DNA from: Gemmatimonadaceae bacterium
GTDB taxonomy: Bacteria; Gemmatimonadota; Gemmatimonadetes; Gemmatimonadales; Gemmatimonadaceae
Direction of reading: 5' to 3'
Assembly: GCA_016742275.1 (NCBI GenBank)
Contig: JACVCD010000007.1
Span: 62,001 to 126,000 of the forward strand
Length of the DNA stretch: 64,000 nucleotides
Numbering within the stretch: the stretch's first letter is position 1; each line of letters begins with the position of its first letter. Below the pieces are notes generated by a model that was not told the origin of the DNA, searched no databases, and saw only the letters and a list, made by a program, of their open reading frames with translations. Below are positions 37,292 through 46,119 of the stretch, one piece after another. A program made the translations under genes and the position numbers.

Positions 37292-38191
37292 CTAGCGCAC
37301 CGGCACCAGAAGATCGGTGCGCCACTGTTCCTTGGGCGTGGTGCGCATGTCCGTACGGTAGATCTCGAGCGCTGTGCCTTCGGCCAGGACATGGCCACTC
37401 GCTGGCAGCGCTTCACCCATGAAGCGCGACCACACGTCGCCCAGAACTTCGTATCCGCCGATGTGTGTATGGCAGGCATAACTGCCGCCGGGAATGCGCT
37501 GCTCTTCCAATCCGGCCGGTAGCGGAATGCCCTCGGGAATTGAAATGCCGGCGCGTGAACGCAATTCCTCGACAGGAATTCCTTCGGGATCGCTGTCGTA
37601 CGTGGCCACCATCATGGCGCCCGAATGAGCAAACAATCCGGCGCGACCGGCAATTCCACCAAGTTGTTCGAATGCCGCGCCGATCTGATTGAATGGACCG
37701 ACATGCACCACGGTGGCAAGACGCAGTGCCGGCAGCTGTTCGAGATGTACATCCATGTGTTGCCCTCCCGTATCACGGGGCACGAACACGGCCGAAAGAT
37801 CGGCAGTGTCGAAGTGGATGCCGCAGAGTGCGGCCAGAACCGGGCGTCCACGTGGATTGTCGCGAAATGCGGATGGCGCTTCACCAAACGCTACGCGAAA
37901 CGCCCGCGTGAATGCCTCATGGGTTTCGAAGCCGGCCTCAAATGCGATGCTCGTGATCGGCTGGGTGCTGGTGCGCAGTACAGAGGCCGCGCGTTCCAGT
38001 CGCAGACGTCTCAGCAGTTCGAGTGGCGTCTCTCCCACCATACCGCGAAACACGCGGTGAAAATGGAACGGTGACATGTGCGCCAGTGACGCCAGTGCAG
38101 CAAGATCCGGTGCCGCGTCCATATGCGTCACGAGATGGCGCAGCACACGAGTCACCGCGTCCAGGTAGTACGCACGCGTGTCAGGTTTCAT
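37292..38191 (-). CDS. AraC-family regulator with GyrI-like ligand domain
   Basis: The 299-residue protein has two HTH motifs of the AraC type (LAALASLAHMSPFHFHRVFRGMVGETPLELL and ITSIAFEAGFETHEAFTRAFRVAFGEAPSAF). A C-terminal SOUL/GyrI-like domain (EQLPALRLATVVHVGPFNQIGAAFEQL...EIYRTD) follows, as in Rob/BmrR-type sensors of small ligands. It likely activates a detoxification or efflux gene not identified here. Confidence 0.9.
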   Translation of the reverse strand: MKPDTRAYYLDAVTRVLRHLVTHMDAAPDLAALASLAHMSPFHFHRVFRGMVGETPLELLRRLRLERAASVLRTSTQPITSIAFEAGFETHEAFTRAFRVAFGEAPSAFRDNPRGRPVLAALCGIHFDTADLSAVFVPRDTGGQHMDVHLEQLPALRLATVVHVGPFNQIGAAFEQLGGIAGRAGLFAHSGAMMVATYDSDPEGIPVEELRSRAGISIPEGIPLPAGLEEQRIPGGSYACHTHIGGYEVLGDVWSRFMGEALPASGHVLAEGTALEIYRTDMRTTPKEQWRTDLLVPVR

Positions 38192-38253
38192 GGCAGGAAC
38201 CTGTCACCGGTGATCGCGGTGTGCTTGATGTCCGTTGCTGAATTTCAGAGCGT

Positions 38254-38859
38254 TCAGTGCCCGTGACCCGCCATGCTCATACCGCGTGCCATGGCAAGAT
38301 GATGCGGACCGTGATGTTCACCACTCGTGAGCAGCCCCACAAACCCCAGAGCGCGGATACGCTGCGTCGTGCGGCTGTCATTGGCTGACGTCGCAGTGAT
38401 AGTGACCAGAGCGCCCGTCGTGGTGGCACGCGTGGTCACGGTGTATCCTGACTCGCTCGACAGCATGTTTCCGTGCGCACGTGACATGCGTTGAATGGCG
38501 CTCACCGTGGCACCTGTTCCCGATACCGCGAAACGCGCTCCGCCGGTGACTGGCGTGCTGGTGACCTGTGCGCGCATCACCACCGCGTCCATGTCGATGA
38601 GGTGCTGACGCAACGCCTCGATATTGACCTTGCTCCAGTCCGTCGTGCTGTCCGCCTCAAGCAACCGCACAATCTCGGCGATGGCCGCAAAGGTGGCCTG
38701 ACCACCCTGCGTTGGAGTCACCGTCGACGGCGGTGTCATGCCCGGTGTATGCTGCATACCGGGGGTGTGGACGTGGCCGCCTTGTGCCGCGAGGTGCGAA
38801 GACGCGAGCAGCATCAGTGCGGAGAGCACGGCAATGGGACGAACAAGACGCAGGCACAT
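38254..38859 (-). CDS. His/Met-rich exported protein
   Basis: The 201-residue protein has a signal peptide ending SSHLAAQ. Both ends are rich in His and Met: HVHTPGMQHTPGM near residues 29-41 and GEHHGPHHLAMARGMSMAGHGH at the C-terminus. The middle has a helix EIVRLLEADSTTDWSKVNIEALRQHLIDMD and a beta-rich part. The metal-ligand pattern suggests periplasmic Cu/Ag or heme-related binding (inference). It is divergent, 57 bp, from a Crp/Fnr regulator that may control it. Confidence 0.75.
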   Translation of the reverse strand: MCLRLVRPIAVLSALMLLASSHLAAQGGHVHTPGMQHTPGMTPPSTVTPTQGGQATFAAIAEIVRLLEADSTTDWSKVNIEALRQHLIDMDAVVMRAQVTSTPVTGGARFAVSGTGATVSAIQRMSRAHGNMLSSESGYTVTTRATTTGALVTITATSANDSRTTQRIRALGFVGLLTSGEHHGPHHLAMARGMSMAGHGH

Positions 38860-38916
38860 CGTGAGCGCTCCGGATGGGGAAACCCTGGTAGACGACAGCG
38901 ATCGCGCGAGCAGATT

Positions 38917-39678
38917 ATGGTCATGCCCCGCGCCGCGCGACTCTTCAACGCTACCACCACGCCGTCGGCGGCCAAAGGCACCAAAGTATCCGACGTGTCG
39001 GTAGTGCAGGCACTGAACCTCGCGCCCACTGTGCGCGAGGCGCTACAACTGATTGTGCGGGACCATGGCACTAGCCTGACACGTCAGGCAAACACTGAAA
39101 TCTTTCGCGCCGGTGACCCGGCTGCGGGTTTGCATCTCGTTGTGTCCGGTGTTGTGCGAGTCGTACGGCAGTCCGGTGACAGGCAAACCGTCGTGCATGA
39201 AGAACGGGCCGGTGGACTGCTTGGTGTAGTCGCATTTTTTGGCGACGGCACCTATCCGGCAACAGCTTACGCCAACGAAGCAAGCGAGTTGATTCTGTTG
39301 CCAGGCGCCGCTGTTCGGGATGGAATGAACTCCTCACCCGTTCTGGCCACCTGGCTACTGTCGTGGATGGCGCAGCGCACACGCGAGGTCATCGGACGAC
39401 TCGATCATGTCGCACACAAGACCGTGCGACAACGCGTGGCTGCCCATCTCATGCAACGTGTGCGGGCTTGGGAACTCGCCAACGGAACACGTCGACGCGG
39501 ACAGCCCGTCGTATCCCTCGGCATGACACAGCACGCGCTGGCCGCTGAACTGGGCACACTCAAACCGCTAGTCGTGCGCGCGCTCGCCGCACTGCGCAAT
39601 GATGGGGTGATTGAATCCATTGGGCGTGGCCAGTACTTGGTGTCGGATAGCCTTCGTCTCGAACGAGAGGCGCATTGA
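38917..39678 (+). CDS. Crp/Fnr-family transcription regulator
   Basis: I take the start at 38917 (MVMPRAARLFN); 38923 is an alternative. The 253-residue protein has a cNMP-binding fold (FRAGDPAAGLHLVVSGVVRVVRQSGDRQTVVHEERAGGLLGVVAFFGDGTYPATAYA). A winged helix follows (VSLGMTQHALAAELGTLKPLVVRALAALRNDGVIESIGRGQYLV). The cysteine cluster of Fnr is absent, so an Fe-S sensor is unlikely. The divergent neighbour is the His/Met-rich protein. Confidence 0.88.
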   Translation: MVMPRAARLFNATTTPSAAKGTKVSDVSVVQALNLAPTVREALQLIVRDHGTSLTRQANTEIFRAGDPAAGLHLVVSGVVRVVRQSGDRQTVVHEERAGGLLGVVAFFGDGTYPATAYANEASELILLPGAAVRDGMNSSPVLATWLLSWMAQRTREVIGRLDHVAHKTVRQRVAAHLMQRVRAWELANGTRRRGQPVVSLGMTQHALAAELGTLKPLVVRALAALRNDGVIESIGRGQYLVSDSLRLEREAH

Positions 39679-39984
39679 AAGCTAGCCCCCGCGCTCAGAT
39701 CTGATTGCAATAGATCCCTCATGTGAAAGTCCGCTGTCAGCGCTTATGGCTTGCCGAGCTAGCTGGCTTCGTCCCCTGCTTAGCGTCTAGACAGGTTCGA
39801 ACTGTCGGTCAGACTGAGCGTCGGAGACCCTGGCATCGTGCGCCAGTTTTCCTGAAACAGCACGGATTGGGGAACCAGACTGCGTGAACTCGTCTGCAGC
39901 GAGACCGCAGCACCACCCAGTCCTGCTGCTTTCGGTCTCGCTTGTGTTTTCGTGGATCGCGAGCTTCTGTCGAGCACCGCATGC
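39679..39984. other. Gene-poor gap before the Fic gene
   Basis: This 306-bp stretch has only short, unsupported frames. One perfect 5-bp stem with a GTTCGAA loop (gacag...ctgtc, near 39790-39810) resembles a tRNA T-arm, but no tRNA can be folded around it. Confidence 0.4.
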
Positions 39985-41457
39985 CTATTGGGGAATCCGC
40001 GCTCGCACGCCAGGCCTCGGTTCTTCTAGTGCATTCGCGGCTCGCAACGCTATGAGCGCTTCATCATACGAACTGAATTCGACGGCAGTAGTTAGGCGTT
40101 GTCCGAATGACAGGACGTCCACCAATGTCTGGATGTGGCTTTCGCGAGTCATCAGTCTCAAGCCGGTGATGTACTCGTCTCTCACGATGATGGGTACCAG
40201 AATGCGCGGTTTTCCGGCAGCTAGCACTTCGGCGTTCATGAACGCGCGTGACACACGACCATTGCCATCGCCAAATGGGTGGACTTCACTCAGGACAAAC
40301 ATCATCGCAACCGCGCGGTGAAACGGTGTATCGAGCGCTCGCACGATCTCGACACCCTTTCGCAGTGTGCCTTCGACGAGATCCGGGTGCACGAACACTG
40401 TCGTGCCAGCCATGTTTTCGGCAGTTTTCCATTCCCCGGGGCGTTCTTCGGGACGCCCACCCATGATGTGGCGATGAGCAGCACGTAGTCGCTCGAGAAA
40501 CTGGTCGGTAGTGTCATCGACGACACTTCGCCGCATGAACTCGTCGCTGCTTACTACGCGGTAGGTTCCTAGGACGTCATGAGCATCTTTCGGCCGTGCT
40601 GTAGGCAACACGCCATGGAAGACGATGTCCTGCGCCTCTTCGACCTTGAACTTTGTGCCCTCGATGTAGTTCGAGAAGTAGGCATCGAAGAATGCACAGT
40701 TCATGAACGCCTCCGTCGATTGCGTCGACTCAGCCATTGCACGAGCTGGCAGAGCGCGGAGGCTGCCCAGAAGGGACTGAAATAGCTGCAGCCGGTCCGG
40801 GTCATAGGGCATGCCTGCAGCACGCGCGAGCGCTACAGGCGCTGTGAGTCGAACAGGACGTGTGTGAAGCAGTCCTCCGATAATGTCATGAAGTACGTCG
40901 AACTCGTGTGCGGCATCCAACGCTGGTGCGAGTTCTCTGGCCTCGTCGCGTAGTCGGTTCAACGCATCGGGACCACCTCCGCGGAGATCGCGCTCGAGTT
41001 CCTCCTCAATGCGACTACGCGGCAGACCGCGTGCGACGCCGGAGCGCGCGCGCGACGGCTTGAGGCATTCGAGTAGAGCACGGGCGCGCGACGCGAGGTG
41101 CACTCCCATCAGGGGGCGATCCCCCGCTAACGGGCCTGGTCCCTCGACAAGGCGAATGACGGTACCGGGCAAAGCCAGTCGCCGTTCGTATGGAGCACTC
41201 ACAAAGACCGAACCGTCTTCTGCGGGCCTATTCTCGATGGCGGTGCGATGCGAGATGACTGTTGCGGGTACGAGTAGCGAGACGACGTGGTAGAGGTTTC
41301 TGGCCACGATGCGCTCTGGCGCACTCGTCATATCGCTCGTGAAAAGCCTCGGCGCGATTTTTCGCGCCCGCTGCTCAGACACAGCTTGCGCGACAGCCCG
41401 CGAAGTTTGCGCCGTGCTGACAAATACATCCGGAAGCGGCGGGGATTTTTTCGGCAT
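39985..41457 (-). CDS. Fic family AMP-transferase with AbiEi-like N-terminus
   Basis: The 490-residue protein has a canonical Fic motif HPFGDGNGR near residues 394-402 and should be an active AMP- or NMP-transferase. An autoinhibitory motif (S/T)xxxE(G/N) is seen as SNYIEG near residues 261-267, in the class II (internal N-terminal helix) position. Residues 25-115 look like the AbiEi-type antitoxin domain (RKIAPRLFTSDMTSAPERIVARNLYHVVSLLVPATVISHRTAIE). No separate antitoxin gene is adjacent. There is no Shine-Dalgarno sequence before the ATG. The leader is very AT-rich, unlike its neighbours, which suggests transfer. Confidence 0.9.
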   Translation of the reverse strand: MPKKSPPLPDVFVSTAQTSRAVAQAVSEQRARKIAPRLFTSDMTSAPERIVARNLYHVVSLLVPATVISHRTAIENRPAEDGSVFVSAPYERRLALPGTVIRLVEGPGPLAGDRPLMGVHLASRARALLECLKPSRARSGVARGLPRSRIEEELERDLRGGGPDALNRLRDEARELAPALDAAHEFDVLHDIIGGLLHTRPVRLTAPVALARAAGMPYDPDRLQLFQSLLGSLRALPARAMAESTQSTEAFMNCAFFDAYFSNYIEGTKFKVEEAQDIVFHGVLPTARPKDAHDVLGTYRVVSSDEFMRRSVVDDTTDQFLERLRAAHRHIMGGRPEERPGEWKTAENMAGTTVFVHPDLVEGTLRKGVEIVRALDTPFHRAVAMMFVLSEVHPFGDGNGRVSRAFMNAEVLAAGKPRILVPIIVRDEYITGLRLMTRESHIQTLVDVLSFGQRLTTAVEFSSYDEALIALRAANALEEPRPGVRARIPQ

Positions 41458-41708
41458 AGTGAACCGAGAAGGAGACGTTCTTACAATATTATTAGTTTAA
41501 TTGGAAATTTTCTACATTATTATCTTTTTAGTGCACATTTTGAAATCCAATCATTCTATCAGTATGTGAGAATATCCAAATAATACGCGCAAAATCTATA
41601 TACATGAACATATTCTTCTGATAAATACAAACTTATACAATAATATCACATTAACAATCAAAATCCGGACAACAACCATCAATAGCAAGCGTCGTAGGAC
41701 GAAAACAC
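41458..41708. other. AT-rich island between Fic gene and tRNA-Phe
   Basis: About 250 bp with a strongly AT-biased composition, in a genome otherwise clearly GC-rich. No coding frame is convincing. It includes likely -10-type sequences for the Fic gene (TAATAT near 41490). It lies on the 3' side of a tRNA gene, a common site for integrated DNA. Confidence 0.7.
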
Positions 41709-41709
41709 A

Positions 41710-41739
41710 AAACGGCGCCCCGAACCCGGAGCGCCGTTT
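41710..41739 (-). terminator. Terminator of the tRNA-Phe transcript
   Basis: On the minus strand a 9-bp stem (aaacggcgc/gcgccgttt) with an inner CCGGG-type loop is followed by TTTTGTGTTTT. It sits about 10 bp downstream of the tRNA. Confidence 0.8.
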
Positions 41740-41749
41740 GTCTTTTCAG

Positions 41750-41822
<73 letters not shown>

Positions 41823-41862
41823 GCACCAGTCCGCCACCGAAGCCGCAGGACCAGAGTCTCGC

Positions 41863-41868
41863 AATATA
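41863..41868 (-). promoter_or_regulatory. Candidate -10 box of the tRNA-Phe promoter
   Basis: TATATT on the minus strand lies about 40 bp upstream of the tRNA 5' end. A convincing -35 box was not found. Confidence 0.35.
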
Positions 41869-41941
41869 GCCGGACCAGCCACAAAGGGAACTGGTCCAAC
41901 TCGGCCGGTAGCCGACGATTCGCCGCCGTCCGCAACCGTTC

Positions 41942-42550
41942 TTATGGCTTTTTCTTGAGTGTCATCTCGAACATGCGCGTCCACGTCTTGCCGTCATCGG
42001 CCGACGTATGCCCGATCTCATGCCACTCGCCGGCTGGCGTCCGCGTGATCGTGTAGCGCGTACGATGTCCATCGGGGCTGCTGTGTCCCCAGATGAATCC
42101 GTCCGTTCCCGTCAGTTCGGCGGTAAACTGCTGCGCCTGACCCGAGCCCGACGCCGAAAAGAACGTGTACTTGTTGGTGATGCCGTCATAGGCAAACATG
42201 CCGGCCGCATTGAACACCAGTCGCTCGGGCTGGTCGGGGGCCATCCTCATCGATCCACGCCCCTGAATCATCAGCGCCGTGTTCATGGCCGCCCGCTGCA
42301 CGGACTCGCGCTGCGTAAGCGTGAAGCTGCGACCGCCATTGATGGCCGTGGCCGGCCCTTCCCACTCGCCTTCCAGCCAGGCAAAACGCGCCATGGCATC
42401 CTGCGCCGTCTTGAGCGCCGCTGCGCGCTGCTCCGGCGTTTGGGCCCGAACCGATGACGGCACGACCGCCACAGCCAGCAGCAACACACCACCGGCGGCC
42501 GCACGCACAAAACCTCGATGGCTCACAATCGCACGCAAAGAATGAAGCAC
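41942..42550 (-). CDS. Exported lipocalin-like protein of unknown function
   Basis: The 202-residue protein has a signal peptide ending SSVRAQ. The mature part begins with helix TPEQRAAALKTAQDAMARFAWL and then EGEWEGPATAINGGRSFTLTQRE. Repeated beta-strands (FAYDGITNKYTFFSASGSGQAQQFTAELTG...GHRTRYTITRTPAGEWHE) resemble DUF1579-like lipocalin barrels, which is a weak assignment. No partner gene is obvious. Confidence 0.75.
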   Translation of the reverse strand: MLHSLRAIVSHRGFVRAAAGGVLLLAVAVVPSSVRAQTPEQRAAALKTAQDAMARFAWLEGEWEGPATAINGGRSFTLTQRESVQRAAMNTALMIQGRGSMRMAPDQPERLVFNAAGMFAYDGITNKYTFFSASGSGQAQQFTAELTGTDGFIWGHSSPDGHRTRYTITRTPAGEWHEIGHTSADDGKTWTRMFEMTLKKKP

Positions 42551-42689
42551 GGGAGAACTCGCTGAAGTCGGGTGGCTGAAGTCTGGTGAATGATGCGATC
42601 ACCGTCTGGTGACACTCCATTCTCGCGCACCAGCTGTCAGGCGTCTTGCAGAAATACGACAACACCCGCGAACAACGCGATCGGCCAAC

Positions 42690-43529
42690 TCAGTCGACCA
42701 ATCCGCCGTGCTCAATGGTGTCCAACCGGTTCTTGAGCCGCGCGGGAGAAAACTTCGTCAATCGCGTCATCTCACGCGTCAAATGTGCCTGATCACTGTA
42801 CCCTGACTCGGCGGCCACACCGGACCAGCCGACACGTTCGGTGAGATGCTCCTCCACCACACGGCGCAGCATGCCGCGGCCACGACGCACCTGGGCAAAC
42901 TGCTTTGGCGTGATGCCCACGAGCGACACGAAATGGCGCTGCAACGTACGCGGATGCACACCGACTGCTGCCGCCACATCCAACATGCGTTGTTGCCCAT
43001 TGCTGGTCACCAGCAAATCCACCGCCTGACGCACCGCCTGCGCCATTGGGGTGCGCAGCACATCATGTGCGCGCGTGGCGCGTTCGGCCAAACGCGTGGC
43101 AATCCACGCGTCATAGCAGCGATGCACGGCCTCTTCATCGGGACACGCCGCTACTTGAGCACCCAGTGTCCATGCTTCATCGCCCAAGACATCGCGTGCA
43201 TCGATATTCTGATCACACAGCCGCGACGGCGGGACATCGAAGAACGCCGCACCACATTCGGGGCGAAAACGGATACCGCGCGAACGTACTCCTTCGCGGA
43301 GCGGTACTTCGTACGACTCGAGCATGCCCGCATGCACACGCGCCGTGATCAGCGAGGTCCCGTGGCATACGAACACCAGTGTCACGCAGCCATGCGGCCA
43401 CACGCGGTGCACAAACGGATTGGTGGGCAGTTCGAACACATCGAAGCCCCAATACGCCGCCACCACGGGCTGCGCGTCGACACCCGGTGGCGTCTCCACA
43501 TAACGCAGCCCGCGCACGGCGTCACTCAT
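42690..43529 (-). CDS. AraC-family transcription regulator
   Basis: The 279-residue protein has an N-terminal sensor domain (RYVETPPGVDAQPVVAAYWGFDVFELPTNPFVHRVWPHGCVTLVFV). A C-terminal AraC HTH follows (MLDVAAAVGVHPRTLQRHFVSLVGITPKQFAQVRRGRGML...GWSGVAAESGYSDQAHLTREMTRLTKFSP). The ATG overlaps the queF stop by one base (TAATG), so it is translationally coupled to queF. No target is evident. Confidence 0.9.
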   Translation of the reverse strand: MSDAVRGLRYVETPPGVDAQPVVAAYWGFDVFELPTNPFVHRVWPHGCVTLVFVCHGTSLITARVHAGMLESYEVPLREGVRSRGIRFRPECGAAFFDVPPSRLCDQNIDARDVLGDEAWTLGAQVAACPDEEAVHRCYDAWIATRLAERATRAHDVLRTPMAQAVRQAVDLLVTSNGQQRMLDVAAAVGVHPRTLQRHFVSLVGITPKQFAQVRRGRGMLRRVVEEHLTERVGWSGVAAESGYSDQAHLTREMTRLTKFSPARLKNRLDTIEHGGLVD

Positions 43530-43948
43530 TACGCGGTGGGCTGACCCTTCGTGTGCTGCGCGCTCGCATGCTGCGCGGTGATGATGCTCTTGAGTCCACC
43601 ACGCACCCGGAAATCACCAACCACCGTCATCGCGTGCGGTTGGCACTTGGCCACGAGATCATCGAGAATGCGATTCACCACACGCTCGTAGAAGATCCCG
43701 TCATTACGGAAGCTCCAGAAATAGAGCTTGAGACTCTTGAGCTCGAGGCAGGTCTCGGCCGGCGTATACGTGATGCGGATGGTCGCAAAATCCGGCGCAC
43801 CACCTTCGAGCAACTTGAGTTCGACCGCGTCCGTTTCGACGCCGCCGAGTGGGCAGAGCGACGTAAACTCGTCGGTCTCCATGTAGATCTCATACTTCCG
43901 ATCCGCATACGGATTCGGAAACGTTTCGAGCAGTTCTGGCTTGGGCAT
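43529..43948 (-). CDS. queF: NADPH-dependent preQ0 reductase QueF
   Basis: The 139-residue protein reduces 7-cyano-7-deazaguanine to preQ1. It has FTSLCPLGG with the likely catalytic Cys32, PDFATIRI, then TCLELKSLKLYFWSFRNDGIFYE and NRILDDLVAKCQP. Most monodomain QueF proteins have CPxTGxPDF with the Cys and PDF adjacent. Here about 14 residues (VETDAVELKLLEGG) separate them, an insertion in the catalytic loop. The start codon lies in a 6-bp hairpin. Its partner queD is about 11 kb away. Confidence 0.93.
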   Translation of the reverse strand: MPKPELLETFPNPYADRKYEIYMETDEFTSLCPLGGVETDAVELKLLEGGAPDFATIRITYTPAETCLELKSLKLYFWSFRNDGIFYERVVNRILDDLVAKCQPHAMTVVGDFRVRGGLKSIITAQHASAQHTKGQPTA

Positions 43949-43966
43949 CCCGAAAGCTAACGGGAT
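43947..43966 (-). promoter_or_regulatory. Hairpin covering the queF start codon
   Basis: The minus strand reads ATCCCG-TTAGCTTT-CGGGAT-G, placing the AU of the queF AUG in the stem. No ribosome-binding site is visible in the same leader. I see no preQ1 aptamer. It may reduce initiation. Confidence 0.45.
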
Positions 43967-44031
43967 CGGGCGGGTCGGTCAGCAGGACCGGACCCGAGGC
44001 AGAACTCAGTCCCGAATGTCAGTCGTGTGCG

Positions 44032-44955
44032 TCAGTCGCCGCGCAGGCGACGCGACCACTCGTCGAGGATGGTCCGCTCGTCGAGCGTGAGACTGTCCAT
44101 GCCCTTGGCCGCAATCTTGTCGAGCACGGCATCGAGGGCCGTGCTGGGCTCGGGCGCCACCGCTGCCGGCGCACTCTGCGGCTTGGGCGACGGCTGCGGA
44201 GGACGCACCCGGGCAATAGCCGCCTTGCTTTGCGCGACGATGTCATCGATCTCGCGCTCACGTGGACGTGCCGATGTCTTGGGCACCGCACGCGGTGGCT
44301 CATCGCCGTAGTCCGGCGCCGGCGCAATGCGATTGCGGAACCGGCCAAGACTGCCTGCACTCGGCGCGCGCAGATACACCCAGCCCGCCACCATGCCACC
44401 GATGTGCGCGGCGTAGGCCGTACCACCCAGGCTGCCCGCGTCCACCACCGCCATGGTGATGTTGATCAGCGCCATGAACACCACCAGCCAGCGCACCTTC
44501 ATGGGCACGACGCCAAAGAACAGCACTTCATCGTCGGGCCAACGCGAGGCATACGCCACGGCAATGCCCAGAATGGCCGCCGATGCACCCACCAGCACAC
44601 CGCCATTCTGCTGGAACATGGAGTGGAAGGCCCACCCACCGATACCGCACCAGAGGTAGTACCAGGTGAATGTGCTCGCGCCCCAGGCCATCTCCACGCG
44701 CGGACCAAACAACCACAACGTCCACATGTTGAGCAGCAGGTGCATCAAACCACCGTGCACGAACATGTAGGTGACAATCGTCCACATGGAGCCCGACGCC
44801 ACATCACCCGACGCGTAGCCGAACCAACGGGCCATGTTCGCATCACCAACCAGGGTGGCCTGCACGAAATACACGGCCACACACGCCCCGATCAGCCAGT
44901 AGACGGCGCTCGGGGTGCGAGGAGAGTCGAATTCGTCGTAGGTGACGTACGCCAT
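44032..44955 (-). CDS. Rhomboid-family intramembrane serine protease
   Basis: The 307-residue protein has six membrane segments in residues 15-205. The catalytic Ser is in GASAAILG near residue 124 and the His in AHIGGMVAGW near 183. HGGLMHLLLNMWTLWLFG supplies the conserved HxxxN region. A long cytoplasmic tail is Pro/Ala-rich and ends in a helix with LTLDERTILDEWSRRLRGD, common in rhomboids of this type. The substrate is unknown. It lies 15 bp downstream of ddl and may be co-transcribed. Confidence 0.94.
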   Translation of the reverse strand: MAYVTYDEFDSPRTPSAVYWLIGACVAVYFVQATLVGDANMARWFGYASGDVASGSMWTIVTYMFVHGGLMHLLLNMWTLWLFGPRVEMAWGASTFTWYYLWCGIGGWAFHSMFQQNGGVLVGASAAILGIAVAYASRWPDDEVLFFGVVPMKVRWLVVFMALINITMAVVDAGSLGGTAYAAHIGGMVAGWVYLRAPSAGSLGRFRNRIAPAPDYGDEPPRAVPKTSARPREREIDDIVAQSKAAIARVRPPQPSPKPQSAPAAVAPEPSTALDAVLDKIAAKGMDSLTLDERTILDEWSRRLRGD

Positions 44956-44970
44956 GGCGAAGGAACCGAG

Positions 44971-46038
44971 TCAGGACCCGTTGAGGTCCCGCGAACGCGT
45001 ATGAGATGCAAGGGCCAGATGCACGATGCGTTCGCACAGGTCTGGAAACAAGACACCGGCGGCCGCAGCGGCCTGTGGGATGAGACTGGTTGGAGTCATC
45101 CCCGGCAACGTGTTGGCTTCAAGACACCACGGCTGCCCATGAGGGTCCAGCCGGAAGTCGATGCGGGCGTACCCGCGCAGCTTGAGTGCTTCGAATGCCC
45201 GACGGGCCTGATCGGCCAACTTGGACTGAATTTCCGGCGCCAGTTCGGCCACAAACTCCTTGGCCATTCCTGGCGTGTACTTGCACTCGTAGTCGTAGAG
45301 CTCCTTCACCGGCTGGATCTCGATGGTCGGCAGGACATCGCTACCCAGAATACCTACGGTGAGCTCCTGCCCCGGCACGAACTTCTCAATCATGACCTCG
45401 TCATCGAAGCGGAAGGCCTCGGTCACCGCGGCCGCCAGCTCAGATGGTTCGCGTACGATCGATAGCCCCACCGTGCTGCCCTGCTTGCTGGGTTTGACGA
45501 CAACTGGCCAGTCGAGATGACGTCCAACCTCATCAGCGTTCACCGCCGAACCATCGGTTGGCGCCATGATCCAGTTGGCGGTAGCCACGCTGGCGGAGCG
45601 CAGTACGACCTTGGTGAGGTGTTTGTCCATGGCCAGCGCGCTGGCCAGGTGACCACTGCCGGTGTACGGCACACCGACCATGTCGAGCAACGCCTGGATG
45701 GTACCATCCTCGCCCTGCCCGCCATGGAGCGCCAGAAACACACAATCGGCGGACGTGATTTCCGGCAGCGTGCCCAGCGACGGCGACAATGATCGCGCGG
45801 CCAGACCGGCCAGGGCCTCAAGCGATGGCGGCGCCGAACCCACACCCGCCGCAAGCAGCGCCGCCTCCGACTCCCGGCTCATGACACCCTCGGCCGGATC
45901 AAGACAGGTGACCGTGTGCCCCTTTTCCCGAAGTGCTACGGCAATGCGCAGTCCACTCGAAAGAGACACATCTCGCTCGGCGGACACGCCGCCCAGCAGG
46001 ACCGTAATGCGCAGCGATTTGGAAGAAGGCGTTGCCAT
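44971..46038 (-). CDS. ddl: D-alanine--D-alanine ligase
   Basis: The 355-residue ATP-grasp ligase makes D-Ala-D-Ala for peptidoglycan. It has LLGGVSAERDVSLSSG, the HGGQGEDGTIQALLD loop, the YTGSG motif and KPSKQGSTVGLS. It also has RIDFRL and EANTLPGMTPTSLIPQA. The middle FVPGQELTVGILG and KYTPGMAKEFVAE fit the family. It precedes the rhomboid gene on the same strand. Confidence 0.96.
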   Translation of the reverse strand: MATPSSKSLRITVLLGGVSAERDVSLSSGLRIAVALREKGHTVTCLDPAEGVMSRESEAALLAAGVGSAPPSLEALAGLAARSLSPSLGTLPEITSADCVFLALHGGQGEDGTIQALLDMVGVPYTGSGHLASALAMDKHLTKVVLRSASVATANWIMAPTDGSAVNADEVGRHLDWPVVVKPSKQGSTVGLSIVREPSELAAAVTEAFRFDDEVMIEKFVPGQELTVGILGSDVLPTIEIQPVKELYDYECKYTPGMAKEFVAELAPEIQSKLADQARRAFEALKLRGYARIDFRLDPHGQPWCLEANTLPGMTPTSLIPQAAAAAGVLFPDLCERIVHLALASHTRSRDLNGS

Positions 46039-46119
46039 GCGCGCAAATTAGCGCGAGCGGGTCCGGGATGCGGGACCCGAAATGTGCGGAGCGTTACGTC
46101 TACGGCTTAAGCCATTGGC

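Noticed and set aside
39790-39810. Possible tRNA remnant or attachment site (T-arm-like hairpin)
   Set aside because: Only a 5-bp stem with a GTTCGAA loop is present, the loop register does not match a T-arm, and no copy of the tRNA-Phe 3' end was found nearby.
43949-44031. preQ1 riboswitch upstream of queF
   Set aside because: The leader lacks the pseudoknot core and A-rich tail of preQ1 aptamers; only the start-codon hairpin is clear.
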